64,000 bases of DNA from Pseudomonas yangonensis (lineage in GTDB: Bacteria; Pseudomonadota; Gammaproteobacteria; Pseudomonadales; Pseudomonadaceae), in NCBI RefSeq assembly GCF_009932725.1, contig NZ_BLJU01000007.1, positions 124,001 to 188,000 on the forward strand. Reading direction: 5' to 3'. Positions 54,310 to 62,764 of this stretch are shown here, piece after piece. A model generated the notes under the pieces. It was given only the letters and a program-made list of their open reading frames with translations. It ran no database searches and was not told where the DNA came from. Positions within the stretch are counted from its first letter, which is position 1; every line of letters begins with the position of its first letter. Made by a program: the position numbers and the translations under genes.

Positions 54310-54344
54310 GCCCCTGACAGGGTGCATGCCAACCTGTCAGGGCC
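54310..54344. repeat. Inverted repeat in the glnS-ppiB divergent region
   Basis: GCCCCTGACAGG (54310-54321) and CCTGTCAGGGCC (54333-54344) pair with one mismatch around an 11-base spacer, and a third ACCTGTCA copy lies at 54301-54308. It could be an operator or an RNA hairpin; no known regulator motif was recognised. Confidence 0.5.
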
Positions 54345-54392
54345 GTTCATCCCGGGCCACTGGCTCGAATCTGCCTCATCACGGATACGATC

Positions 54393-54890
54393 ATGATCAA
54401 ACTGCACACCAACCACGGCGTCATCACCCTGAACCTGTTCGCCGACAAGGCCCCGGAAACCGTGGCCAACTTCGAGCAATACGTGAAGGAAGGCCATTAC
54501 GACGGCACCATTTTCCACCGTGTGATCGGCAACTTCATGATCCAGGGCGGCGGTTTCGAGCCGGGCATGAAGCAGAAGCCGACCCGTGCACCGATCAAGA
54601 ACGAAGCCAACAACGGCGTCGCCAACAAGGTCGGCACCATCGCCATGGCTCGCACCATGGAGCCGCACTCGGCCAGCGCGCAGTTCTTCATCAACGTCGC
54701 CGACAACAGCTTCCTCAACCATAGCGCGCCGACCGTTCAGGGCTGGGGCTACGCCGTATTCGGTGAAGTGGTAGAAGGCATGGACGTGGTCGAGAAGATC
54801 AAGGGCGTGGCCACCACCATGAAGGCCGGCCACCAGGACGTGCCGGTGGATGACGTGATCATCGAAAAGGCCGAAATCGTAGCCGAGTAA
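54393..54890 (+). CDS. ppiB: Cytoplasmic peptidyl-prolyl cis-trans isomerase B (cyclophilin)
   Basis: 165 aa cyclophilin without a signal peptide. Active-site stretches are [32 protein letters not shown] and the loop [17 protein letters not shown]. It speeds proline isomerisation during protein folding. LpxH follows after four bases, so the two are translationally linked. Confidence 0.96.
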   Translation: MIKLHTNHGVITLNLFADKAPETVANFEQYVKEGHYDGTIFHRVIGNFMIQGGGFEPGMKQKPTRAPIKNEANNGVANKVGTIAMARTMEPHSASAQFFINVADNSFLNHSAPTVQGWGYAVFGEVVEGMDVVEKIKGVATTMKAGHQDVPVDDVIIEKAEIVAE

Positions 54891-54894
54891 GTCA

Positions 54895-55623
54895 ATGATC
54901 CTGCTGATCTCCGATCTGCACCTCGAAGAGAAACGCCCGGACATTACCCGGGCGTTTCTGCATTTTCTCGTCACCCGCGCGCGTCAGGCCGAGGCGCTGT
55001 ACATCCTCGGCGACTTCTTCGAGGTCTGGATCGGCGACGACGGCATGACGCCCTTCCAGCACGAGATCGCCGGCGCGCTGCGCGAACTGAGCGACAGCGG
55101 TACGCGCATCTACCTGATGCACGGCAATCGCGACTTTCTTATCGGCAAGCGCTTCTGCCGCGAGGCGGGCTGCACTTTGCTGAGCGACCCACACAAGGTG
55201 CAGATGGGCGGCGAGCCGGTGCTACTGATGCACGGCGACAGCCTGTGCACCCTGGATGTCGGCTACATGAAGCTGCGCCGCTGGCTGCGCAACCCGCTAT
55301 CGCTGCTGATTTTGCGCAACCTGCCGCTCGCCACCCGGCAAAAGCTGGCGCGCAAGCTGCGCAACGAAAGCCGCGCACAGACGCGGATGAAGGCCAGCGA
55401 GATCGTCGATGTCACCCCCGAGGAAGTGGTCCGGGTAATGGCCGAGCACGGCGTACGTACGCTGATCCATGGACATACCCATCGGCCGGCGGTGCACGAA
55501 CTGAAGGTGAACGGCCAACCGGCACGGCGCATCGTGCTGGGCGACTGGGATCGCCAGGGTTGGGCGCTGCAGGTCGATGACGAGGGCTTCAATCAGGCGC
55601 CGTTCGAGCTGACGCCAGCCTGA
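54895..55623 (+). CDS. lpxH: UDP-2,3-diacylglucosamine diphosphatase
   Basis: 242 aa, calcineurin-like metallophosphoesterase. Metal motifs are ISDLHLE (Asp7, His9), [31 protein letters not shown] and IHGHTHRPA, all as in LpxH. It makes lipid X from UDP-diacylglucosamine at the inner face of the membrane, the fourth step of lipid A synthesis. The stop is followed at once by a palindromic repeat that may end the transcript. Confidence 0.96.
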   Translation: MILLISDLHLEEKRPDITRAFLHFLVTRARQAEALYILGDFFEVWIGDDGMTPFQHEIAGALRELSDSGTRIYLMHGNRDFLIGKRFCREAGCTLLSDPHKVQMGGEPVLLMHGDSLCTLDVGYMKLRRWLRNPLSLLILRNLPLATRQKLARKLRNESRAQTRMKASEIVDVTPEEVVRVMAEHGVRTLIHGHTHRPAVHELKVNGQPARRIVLGDWDRQGWALQVDDEGFNQAPFELTPA

Positions 55624-55625
55624 CC

Positions 55626-55735
55626 GTAGCCCGGATGAAATCCGGGCTACGACCGAAAGGCTCTGCTCCCCTCTCCCGCTTGCGGGAGAGGGGCTGGGGG
55701 AGAGGGCAACTGCGGAGGCTGCAACGCCCTCTCCC
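55626..55735. repeat. Cluster of three extragenic palindromes
   Basis: Three palindromes follow each other. GTAGCCCGGAT / ATCCGGGCTAC is at 55626-55650. CCCCTCTCCCGC / GCGGGAGAGGGG is at 55668-55693. GGGAGAGGGC (55698-55707) pairs with GCCCTCTCCC (55726-55735). CCCTCTCCC or its complement occurs four times, and the last copy continues CCCTCTCCCGCCCTTCGG, an 18-mer also present near 3813. These are short mobile-type repeats between the convergent lpxH and miaE genes. Confidence 0.8.
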
Positions 55736-55748
55736 GCCCTTCGGATCA

Positions 55749-56426
55749 TCAGATGGCCGCTTCGCGGCTGCTTTCTATGGGCACACCACTATGGAAACGG
55801 AACTGCTCGTCCGGCGAGGTGATCAGCTCCCGTTCCACCGCCCGCACCACCTCGATACGCGCGTCCACGTCCGCCGCGTCACCATACAGATAGGCGAGTT
55901 TGAGATAGCCGCGGTAGTGGCGCCCTTCGCTCTCCAGCAATCCGGCGTAGAACTTGGCCAGCTCGGCATCCAGACGCGGCACCAATGCGGCGAAACGCTC
56001 GCATGAGCGCGCCTCGATGAAGGCGCCGACCACTAGCACGTCCACCAGCCGCTCCACTTCGCCACCGCGCAGCAGCGCCCGCAATCCCGCCGCGTAGCGC
56101 GACGCGGAAACATGGCGAACTTCGATGCCACGCGCGCGGATGATCTTGCTCACCTGTTCGAAATGCACCAGCTCCTCACGGGCCAAACGCGACATTCTCG
56201 CGGTCAATTCGGTCTTGGTCAGGTAGCGCCCCATCAGGCTAAGGGCGGTCTGTGCTGCCTTGTATTCCAGGTTGCGGTGGTCGAGCAGAAGGATTTCCTG
56301 CTGGCGCAGGGCCTCTTCCAGCCAGGCGTCGGGGGTCGCGACGCCGCCGAGAAACTCGAGAATTTCCTGCAGGATCGTAACAGGTTCCTCACCGTCACTC
56401 GGAACATGCTGGGCATTTGACATCAT
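55749..56426 (-). CDS. miaE: tRNA-(ms2io6A)-hydroxylase
   Basis: 225 aa, ferritin-like di-iron protein. Likely iron-ligand helices carry LDHRNLEYKAA, REELVHFEQVSKI (ExxH), FIEARSCERFAAL and LLESEGRHYRGYLKLA. MiaE hydroxylates the isopentenyl group of the modified adenosine next to the anticodon in an oxygen-dependent step. Two adjacent ATG codons (56426 and 56423) may start it. It is divergent from the universal stress gene. The stop lies 14 bp from the palindrome cluster. Confidence 0.93.
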   Translation of the reverse strand: MMSNAQHVPSDGEEPVTILQEILEFLGGVATPDAWLEEALRQQEILLLDHRNLEYKAAQTALSLMGRYLTKTELTARMSRLAREELVHFEQVSKIIRARGIEVRHVSASRYAAGLRALLRGGEVERLVDVLVVGAFIEARSCERFAALVPRLDAELAKFYAGLLESEGRHYRGYLKLAYLYGDAADVDARIEVVRAVERELITSPDEQFRFHSGVPIESSREAAI

Positions 56427-56506
56427 ATTTGAAGCGCTCTCGGTGCTGGCGAGGTTGGAAATGGCGGGCCATTATACGAGTGGCAGGCCGCACGACCAGC
56501 ACGCCG

Positions 56507-56549
56507 TTGATACAGGTCAAGAAGCTGCTGGCAATGACGCACCTATAGT
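56507..56549 (+). promoter_or_regulatory. Anr/FNR-type activator site and -10 box of the universal stress gene
   Basis: TTGATACAGGTCAA (56507-56520) fits the Anr/FNR consensus TTGAT-N4-ATCAA at nine of ten bases. TATAGT (56544-56549) places the transcription start near 56556, which puts the box centre at about -42, the class II activator position. Confidence 0.75.
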
Positions 56550-56583
56550 TGGATAAGCGCTATTCATTCTCAGGGAGACGACC

Positions 56584-57447
56584 ATGCAAGCGATCCGTAG
56601 CATTCTGGTGGTGATGGAACCCCAGCACCCCGAAGGCCTCGCGCTGAAGCGGGCGAAACTGGTAGCCGGAGTCACCCAGTCGCATCTGCACCTCTTGGTA
56701 TGCGACAAGAAAGGCGACCACAGCGCGTGGCTCAACGATCTCAGCAGCAGTCTCGCCGGGGAAGGTTTCAGCGTTTCCACCCAGCAGTCGTGGCATGACA
56801 ACCAGCACCAGACCATCATCGCCGTGCAGCAGGCCGAGGGCTGCGGCCTGGTGATCAAGCAGCACCTGCCGGACAACCCGCTGAAGAAAGCCCTCCTCAC
56901 CCCCGAGGACTGGAAATTGCTGCGCTATTGCCCCGGCCCGGTGCTGATGGTCAAGACCGAGCGCCCATGGACCGGCGGTAAGATCCTCGCTGCAGTTGAC
57001 GTCGGTAATGCCGACGGCGAGCACCGCACCCTGCATGCCGGCATCATCAGCCACGGCTACGATATCGCCGGTCTGGCCAAGGGCACGCTGCACGTGACCA
57101 CCGCACACCCGACGCCTATGTTGTCGGCAGCCGATCCGACCTTCCAGCTCAAGGAAACCATCGAGGCGCGCTACCGCGAGCAGTGCCGCAGCTTCCAGGC
57201 CGAATACGACATCAGTGACGAGCGCCTGCATGTGCTCGAAGGCCCTGCCGATGTAGTGATTCCACAGGTGGCTCACCAGCTCGATGCCGCAGTCACCGTG
57301 ATCGGCACCGTCGCACGCACGGGGCTTTCCGGCGCTTTGATCGGCAATACCGCCGAGGTCGTACTCGATGCACTGGAAAGCGACGTGCTGGTGCTCAAGC
57401 CGGACGAAGTCATCGCCCATCTCGAGGAACTGGTAGCACAGCGCTGA
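56584..57447 (+). CDS. Universal stress protein with two Usp domains (UspE-like)
   Basis: 287 aa, two tandem Usp folds. The first (1-140) ends CPGPVLMVKTERPW. The second (about 141-287) has ILAAVDVGNADGEH and ends with VIGTVARTGLSGALIGNTAEVVL plus SDVLVLKP. That stretch is the nucleotide-binding G-x-G-type pattern seen in the second domain. Pseudomonas members are induced by oxygen limitation through Anr and aid survival under energy stress, which fits the promoter found here. The exact partner or ligand is unknown. Confidence 0.9.
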   Translation: MQAIRSILVVMEPQHPEGLALKRAKLVAGVTQSHLHLLVCDKKGDHSAWLNDLSSSLAGEGFSVSTQQSWHDNQHQTIIAVQQAEGCGLVIKQHLPDNPLKKALLTPEDWKLLRYCPGPVLMVKTERPWTGGKILAAVDVGNADGEHRTLHAGIISHGYDIAGLAKGTLHVTTAHPTPMLSAADPTFQLKETIEARYREQCRSFQAEYDISDERLHVLEGPADVVIPQVAHQLDAAVTVIGTVARTGLSGALIGNTAEVVLDALESDVLVLKPDEVIAHLEELVAQR

Positions 57448-57463
57448 AACAGCGCCTGAAACG

Positions 57464-57493
57464 AAAATGCCGCTCGTTTCCGAGCGGCATTTT
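57464..57493. terminator. Bidirectional terminator
   Basis: AAAATGCCGCTCG (57464-57476) and CGAGCGGCATTTT (57481-57493) form a 13-bp stem with A and T ends on both sides, serving the convergent universal stress and DUF1289 genes. Confidence 0.9.
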
Positions 57494-57510
57494 CATATTC
57501 AAAGACCGAA

Positions 57511-57987
57511 CTACACCCTCAGCTCCAGGCCTTCACGCAGAAACTTCGGCGCGATGTAGCGCTCGTAGTGCGCCTCGGAGAGCAGGAAGAACTCCCTGTC
57601 GATGGCATCGCGCAGATCGGGCAGCGCCCAGTTGCGGAACTCCGGCAGCAGCACCATGCCGTAGGCTTCCAGTTGATTGATCACCCGCGCGCCCCGTGCG
57701 ATCAGCTGGTAGGCCCAGCAGTAGGGAGACTGCTGCGGCACGAAGCGAATCTGCCGCTGCTCCAGCTGCTGCCGCAGGCGCTGCTCGTCGAACACTTCAA
57801 GCTTGGCCGTCATCACCTGCACCAGCAGCACTTCCAGGCGCGTCCAGACGGCGCGTTTCTCCTCGTCGGTGTAGCTGTTCCAGTTGATCACCTCATGGTG
57901 GAAGCGCTTGCAACCGCGGCACACGACATCACCGTAAACGGTCGAACAAAGGCCCACGCAGGGCGTCTTGATGCGCTGATTGGACAT
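57511..57987 (-). CDS. DUF1289 domain protein
   Basis: 158 aa. The N-terminal DUF1289 part has four cysteines, TPCVGLCSTVYGD and VVCRGCKRFHHEV, a likely metal or Fe-S site. The C-terminal part (about 60-158) is helical and without recognised motif. DUF1289 proteins have no agreed function. It is divergent from acnB across a 404-bp gap that holds the acnB promoter and a structured leader. Confidence 0.85.
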   Translation of the reverse strand: MSNQRIKTPCVGLCSTVYGDVVCRGCKRFHHEVINWNSYTDEEKRAVWTRLEVLLVQVMTAKLEVFDEQRLRQQLEQRQIRFVPQQSPYCWAYQLIARGARVINQLEAYGMVLLPEFRNWALPDLRDAIDREFFLLSEAHYERYIAPKFLREGLELRV

Positions 57988-58073
57988 GACAAAGCAATAC
58001 GGACAGCTGAACAGCCTAGCATCTTAGCCCTTTGTCTAATCCTTATCACCCCCATGGATGCGGGGACATCGGC

Positions 58074-58102
58074 TTAACTTTATCCGCGCTTTCCATTAGA
58101 AT
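58074..58102 (+). promoter_or_regulatory. Predicted sigma-70 promoter of acnB
   Basis: TTAACT (58074-58079), a 17-bp spacer and TAGAAT (58097-58102). Transcription would start near 58109, giving an unusually long leader of about 280 nt before the GTG of acnB. Confidence 0.6.
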
Positions 58103-58132
58103 CGGCCCGCCTTTTACGGCGCCAATGTCCGT

Positions 58133-58275
58133 TGGAAGCTGTTTTCAAAGCGTCACGAGCACAGTCGATCCTGCAGGTACGATGGCGGCGCAGCCACTCG
58201 GAGTCCCCCCGAGTCTCTGCGCCCGCCCTCATCAGAAACCGTCCTGCCGGCGTAAAACTTTGAAAGCAGCTTCTA
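58133..58275 (+). ncRNA. Structured leader RNA upstream of acnB (candidate cis-regulatory element or small RNA)
   Basis: GAAGCTGTTTTCAAAG (58135-58150) pairs with CTTTGAAAGCAGCTTC (58258-58273) over 16 bp with a single G-U pair, extendable to 58133/58275. Inside it GCAGG-T-ACG (58173-58181) pairs with CGTCCTGC (58240-58247), leaving T58178 bulged. Within that is a long hairpin at 58184-58227: GGC / GCC, then GGCGCAG / CTGCGCC, then an internal loop, then ACTCGG / CCGAGT. The nested order P1-P2-P3 over 143 nt is far beyond chance pairing. No family name was recognised. It ends about 115 nt before the acnB start. Confidence 0.6.
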
Positions 58276-58391
58276 CAAGAGACTCATGAAACCTCGGCTG
58301 ATCGGCTCATAAAGTCGAAAAGCGCCTGGTTCGTGGTTCTCTGGATCGCGTCCCGGACAACCCTTTGGGACCACTGATGAGGGTAATAACT

Positions 58392-60992
58392 GTGCTTGAA
58401 GCCTATCGCAACCACGTAGCAGAGCGTGCCGCTCAGGGTATCGTGCCCCAGCCGCTGAACGCCGAACAAACCGCAGGCCTGGTCGAGCTGCTGAAAAACC
58501 CGCCGGCTGGCGAAGAAGAATTCCTCGTAGACCTGATCACCAACCGCGTACCGCCGGGCGTTGACGAAGCTGCCTACGTCAAGGCCGGCTTCCTCTCTGC
58601 CGTTGCCAAGGGCGAAGCCACTTCCCCGCTGATCAGCAAGCAACGCGCCGTCGAGCTGCTGGGCACCATGCAGGGCGGCTACAACATCGCCACTCTGGTG
58701 GAACTGCTGGACGATGCCACCCTGGGCACCGTTGCTGCCGAACAACTGAAGCACACCCTGCTGATGTTCGACGCTTTCCACGACGTCGCCGAGAAAGCCA
58801 AGGCCGGCAATGCCAACGCCAAGGCCGTGCTGCAGTCCTGGGCCGATGGCGAGTGGTTCACCAACAAGCCGGCCATCGCCGAGAAGTACAGCCTGGCCGT
58901 GTTCAAGGTGCCGGGCGAAACCAACACCGATGACCTGTCCCCTGCCCCGGACGCCTGGTCGCGCCCTGACATCCCGCTGCACGCCCTGGCCATGCTGAAA
59001 ATGGCTCGCGACGGCATCGTGCCGGAGCAGCAAGGCGCCATCGGCCCGCTGAAGCAGATCGAAGAGATCAAGGCCAAGGGCTTCCCGGTCGCCTACGTCG
59101 GTGACGTGGTCGGTACCGGTTCTTCCCGTAAGTCCGCCACCAACTCGGTGCTGTGGTTCTTCGGCGACGACATCCCCTACGTTCCGAACAAGCGCGCTGG
59201 CGGCTTCTGCTTCGGCACCAAGATCGCCCCGATCTTCTACAACACCATGGAAGACGCCGGCGCCCTGCCGATCGAGTTCGACGTGTCGAACATCAACATG
59301 GGCGACGTGATCGACGTCTACCCGTACGCCGGCAAGGTCTGCAAGCACGGTACCGACGAAGTCATCACCACCTTCGAACTGAAGACCCCGGTGCTGCTCG
59401 ACGAAGTCCGCGCTGGCGGCCGTATCCCGCTGATCGTCGGCCGTGGCCTGACCGAAAAGGCGCGTGCCGAGCTGGGCCTGGGCTCTTCCGACCTGTTCAA
59501 GAAGCCGGAGCAGCCGGCTGACAGCGGCAAGGGCTTCACCCTGGCGCAGAAGATGGTCGGCAAGGCCTGCGGCGTCGAAGGCGTGCGTCCGGGCACTTAC
59601 TGCGAACCGAAGATGACCACCGTCGGTTCCCAGGACACCACCGGCCCGATGACCCGCGACGAGCTGAAGGACCTGGCTTGCCTGGGCTTCTCCGCCGACC
59701 TGGTGATGCAGTCCTTCTGCCACACCGCGGCCTATCCGAAGCCGATCGACGTCACCACCCACCACACCCTGCCGGATTTCATCCGCACCCGTGGCGGCGT
59801 GTCCCTGCGTCCGGGCGACGGCATCATCCACAGCTGGCTGAACCGCATGCTGCTGCCTGACACTGTCGGCACCGGCGGCGACTCGCACACCCGCTTCCCG
59901 ATCGGCATTTCCTTCCCGGCCGGCTCCGGCCTGGTGGCCTTCGCCGCCGCTACCGGCGTGATGCCGCTGGACATGCCGGAATCGGTTCTGGTGCGTTTCA
60001 AGGGCAAGATGCAACCCGGTATCACCCTGCGTGACCTGGTCCATGCCATCCCCTACTACGCCATCCAGAAAGGTCTGCTGACCGTCGAGAAGAAAGGCAA
60101 GAAGAACATCTTCTCCGGCCGCATCCTCGAGATCGAAGGCCTGGACAACCTGACCGTCGAGCAGGCGTTCGAGCTGTCCGACGCCTCCGCCGAGCGTTCG
60201 GCTGCCGGTTGCACCATCAAACTGCCGGAAGCGGCCATCGCCGAGTACCTGCAGTCCAACATCACCCTGCTGCGCTGGATGATCAGCGAAGGCTACGGCG
60301 ATGCCCGCACCCTGGAGCGTCGTGCCCAGGCGATGGAAGCCTGGCTGGCCAACCCGGTGCTGATGGAAGCCGACAAGGACGCCGAGTACGCCGAAGTCAT
60401 CGAAATCGACCTGTCCGAGCTCAACGAGCCGGTTCTGTGCGCCCCGAACGACCCGGATGACGCCCGTCTGCTGTCCACCGTGGCCGGCGACAAGATCGAC
60501 GAAGTGTTCATCGGTTCGTGCATGACCAACATCGGTCACTTCCGCGCTGCCGGCAAGCTGCTGGACAAGGTCAAGGGCGGTATCCCGACCCGTCTGTGGC
60601 TGTCGCCGCCGACCAAGATGGACGCGCACCAGCTGACCGAGGAAGGCTACTACGGCATCTACGGCAAGGCCGGTGCACGCATGGAGATGCCGGGCTGCTC
60701 GCTGTGCATGGGTAACCAGGCACGTGTGGCTGCCAACTCCACCGTGGTCTCGACCTCCACCCGTAACTTCCCGAACCGTCTGGGCGATGGCGCCAACGTG
60801 TACCTGGCCTCTGCCGAACTGGCAGCGGTCGCTTCGATTCTCGGCAAGCTGCCGACCGTCGAGGAGTACATGGCCTACGCGAAGGATATCGACAGCATGG
60901 CTGGCGACATCTACCGCTACCTGAGCTTCGACCAGATCGCCGACTTCCGTGAAGCCGCGGCCAACGCCAAGATCCCGGTCGTTCAGGCCTGA
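58392..60992 (+). CDS. acnB: Bifunctional aconitate hydratase 2 / 2-methylisocitrate dehydratase
   Basis: 866 aa from the GTG at 58392 (AGGG nine bases upstream). This start makes the Fe-S ligands Cys710 (IGSCMTN), Cys769 and Cys772 ([11 protein letters not shown]), the same numbers as in E. coli AcnB. The N-terminal HEAT-like domain (1-160) and the swivel domain precede the catalytic part. The enzyme interconverts citrate and isocitrate in the TCA cycle and also acts in the methylcitrate cycle. As an apo-protein AcnB can bind RNA, which makes its own structured leader noteworthy. Confidence 0.97.
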   Translation: MLEAYRNHVAERAAQGIVPQPLNAEQTAGLVELLKNPPAGEEEFLVDLITNRVPPGVDEAAYVKAGFLSAVAKGEATSPLISKQRAVELLGTMQGGYNIATLVELLDDATLGTVAAEQLKHTLLMFDAFHDVAEKAKAGNANAKAVLQSWADGEWFTNKPAIAEKYSLAVFKVPGETNTDDLSPAPDAWSRPDIPLHALAMLKMARDGIVPEQQGAIGPLKQIEEIKAKGFPVAYVGDVVGTGSSRKSATNSVLWFFGDDIPYVPNKRAGGFCFGTKIAPIFYNTMEDAGALPIEFDVSNINMGDVIDVYPYAGKVCKHGTDEVITTFELKTPVLLDEVRAGGRIPLIVGRGLTEKARAELGLGSSDLFKKPEQPADSGKGFTLAQKMVGKACGVEGVRPGTYCEPKMTTVGSQDTTGPMTRDELKDLACLGFSADLVMQSFCHTAAYPKPIDVTTHHTLPDFIRTRGGVSLRPGDGIIHSWLNRMLLPDTVGTGGDSHTRFPIGISFPAGSGLVAFAAATGVMPLDMPESVLVRFKGKMQPGITLRDLVHAIPYYAIQKGLLTVEKKGKKNIFSGRILEIEGLDNLTVEQAFELSDASAERSAAGCTIKLPEAAIAEYLQSNITLLRWMISEGYGDARTLERRAQAMEAWLANPVLMEADKDAEYAEVIEIDLSELNEPVLCAPNDPDDARLLSTVAGDKIDEVFIGSCMTNIGHFRAAGKLLDKVKGGIPTRLWLSPPTKMDAHQLTEEGYYGIYGKAGARMEMPGCSLCMGNQARVAANSTVVSTSTRNFPNRLGDGANVYLASAELAAVASILGKLPTVEEYMAYAKDIDSMAGDIYRYLSFDQIADFREAAANAKIPVVQA

Positions 60993-61010
60993 TCCAAGCG
61001 TCGTAAAAGG

Positions 61011-61036
61011 AGCCCCGCCCAGTGCGGGGCTTTTTT
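61011..61036 (+). terminator. Intrinsic terminator after acnB
   Basis: AGCCCCGC (61011-61018) and GCGGGGCT (61024-61031) form an eight-bp stem followed by a run of six T in total. Confidence 0.92.
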
Positions 61037-61139
61037 ATGCACGCACAGAAGACCTTTTGCCGCACCGCCTTGCAGCCATTGCGCAGCCGTCTACCTTCTG
61101 AAATGGGAAGCCCCCCGGATCACCATTGAGGAGCAGATC

Positions 61140-61349
61140 ATGAAGCCATGGATCATCGCCGCCCTTTGCCTGTTCGGCCTGGTCGGTTGCAGCAGCGAGT
61201 ACATCATCACCACCACAGACGGGCAGATGCTCACCAGCGACGGCAAGCCGGAGCTGGACGAGGATACCGGCATGCTCGAATTCACCGACAGCGAGGGCCG
61301 CAAGCAGCAGATTCCGCAAAACAACGTCAAGCAGATGCTCGAGCGCTGA
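61140..61349 (+). CDS. Small YgdI/YgdR-type lipoprotein
   Basis: 69 aa. The lipobox LVGC with lipidated Cys17 is followed by an SH3-like domain of about 45 residues: SSEYIITTTDGQMLTSDGKP and EFTDSEGRKQQIPQNNVKQM. This is the DUF903/YgdI-R pattern. Its role is unknown; such proteins sit in the outer or inner membrane. GAGGAG lies seven bases before the ATG. It has its own short transcript between two terminators. Confidence 0.88.
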   Translation: MKPWIIAALCLFGLVGCSSEYIITTTDGQMLTSDGKPELDEDTGMLEFTDSEGRKQQIPQNNVKQMLER

Positions 61350-61433
61350 GGCCGCACTACGTACTGGCATATGCCTTGCTTCATCTCACCGCAAAAGGCC
61401 CGCCCAACGTCGGAAACGGCTTGATCGACAATG

Positions 61434-61483
61434 GCGTCGTATTCAACCCGGCTCTACAGCCGGGATGGGTGCGACGCTTTTTT
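61434..61483 (+). terminator. Composite terminator between the lipoprotein gene and nasS
   Basis: CCCGGCT (61447-61453) / AGCCGGG (61458-61464) is nested inside GCGTCG (61434-61439) / CGACGC (61472-61477) and followed by six T (61478-61483). The two-part form is unusual. It ends 51 bp before the nasS start and could also be an attenuator. Confidence 0.75.
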
Positions 61484-61534
61484 ATGGGCGGCACTCCATT
61501 GGCCAATGTCTTTGCGTGAACCTAAGGATGCAGC

Positions 61535-62746
61535 ATGAGCGAACACAACATCTCTCGCGACGATGCCCTGGCCTGGGCCTGGGGCAGCAACGCCCCGGAG
61601 AAAAGCGTGCTGGACATCGGTTTCATGGCCCTGAGCGACTCGGCCCCGGTGATCGTCGCTGCCACTCAGGGCTTCGCCGAGAAGTACGGACTCAGCATCA
61701 GGCTACATCGCCAGACCTCCTGGGCCGGCCTGCGTGATCGTCTGCTCAACGGCGAGCTGGACGCGGCGCACAGTCTTTACGGGCTGATATACGGGGTGCA
61801 ACTGGGCCTTGGCGTCGGTTCGGCCACCGACATGGCAGTGCTCATGGGTCTGAACCAGAACGGCCAGAGCATCAATCTCTCGCACTCACTGCAAGCGGCC
61901 GACGTGACCAGCGGCGAAGCACTGCGCAAGCACGTGCACCAACATAAGGCACGCCTGACCTTCGCCCAGACCTTCCCCACTGGCACTCATGCCATGTGGC
62001 TCTATTACTGGCTGGCCAGCCAGGGTATTCATCCCTTGCGCGACGTCGACAGCGTGGTGGTGCCGCCACCACAGATGATCGAGCACCTGAAGGCCAGGCG
62101 CATCGATGGGTTCTGCGTCGGCGAGCCCTGGACTGCCAAGGCAGTGGATGAGCAGCTCGGCTGCACCCTGACCACCATCCAGGCGATCTGGCCGGACCAT
62201 CCGGAAAAGGTGCTGGGCTGCACCCGTGCCTTCGTCGAGCAAAATCCCAATACCGCCCGCGCGCTGATCATGGCGGTGCTCGAAGCGGCCCGTTTCATTG
62301 ACGAAAGCGAAGAGAACAAACGCAGCACTGCACAACTGCTCAGTGGCAGCGCGTATGTCGCTGCCCCACTCTCGGCAATTGCCCCGCGTTTTCTGGGCCA
62401 GTATCAGGACGGTCTAGGCCAGGCCTGGCTGGATGAGCACCCACTGCGCTTTCACGCCGGCGGCCTGGTCAATCAGCCGTATCTGTCCGACGGCATGTGG
62501 TTCATGACCCAGTTCCGCCGCTGGGGCCTGCTGCGCAGCGATCCCGATTACCTGGCGGTGGCCCGCCAGGTCCAGCAACTGGCGCTGTATCGTGAAGCCG
62601 CCACGGCCCTGGACATCGCCGTGCCGGGGGAAATGCGCAGCTCCATCCTGCAGGACGGCAGTTGCTGGGACGGCAGCGATCCGGCCGCCTACGCCCGCAG
62701 CTTCCGCCTGCACGCCCTGGCCGAAAGCCCGGCTGTCATTCTGTAA
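61535..62746 (+). CDS. nasS: Nitrate/nitrite sensor NasS
   Basis: 403 aa, related to the NrtA/CmpA nitrate-binding proteins but without a signal peptide, so it is cytoplasmic. Conserved stretches are IGFMALSDSAPVIVAATQGFAEKYGL, with TFPTGTHAMWLYYWLASQGI and GFCVGEPWTAKAV later. In the known system NasS holds NasT inactive until nitrate or nitrite binds, then releases it. NasT follows after 18 bp. Confidence 0.93.
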   Translation: MSEHNISRDDALAWAWGSNAPEKSVLDIGFMALSDSAPVIVAATQGFAEKYGLSIRLHRQTSWAGLRDRLLNGELDAAHSLYGLIYGVQLGLGVGSATDMAVLMGLNQNGQSINLSHSLQAADVTSGEALRKHVHQHKARLTFAQTFPTGTHAMWLYYWLASQGIHPLRDVDSVVVPPPQMIEHLKARRIDGFCVGEPWTAKAVDEQLGCTLTTIQAIWPDHPEKVLGCTRAFVEQNPNTARALIMAVLEAARFIDESEENKRSTAQLLSGSAYVAAPLSAIAPRFLGQYQDGLGQAWLDEHPLRFHAGGLVNQPYLSDGMWFMTQFRRWGLLRSDPDYLAVARQVQQLALYREAATALDIAVPGEMRSSILQDGSCWDGSDPAAYARSFRLHALAESPAVIL

Positions 62747-62764
62747 CCGCCGGGAGTGCCATCG

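Noticed and set aside
58284..60629. Long open frame (781 codons) on the strand opposite acnB
   Set aside because: It is a by-product of high GC and codon bias in the well-supported acnB gene; it has no ribosome site and His/Gln/Arg-rich, low-complexity composition.
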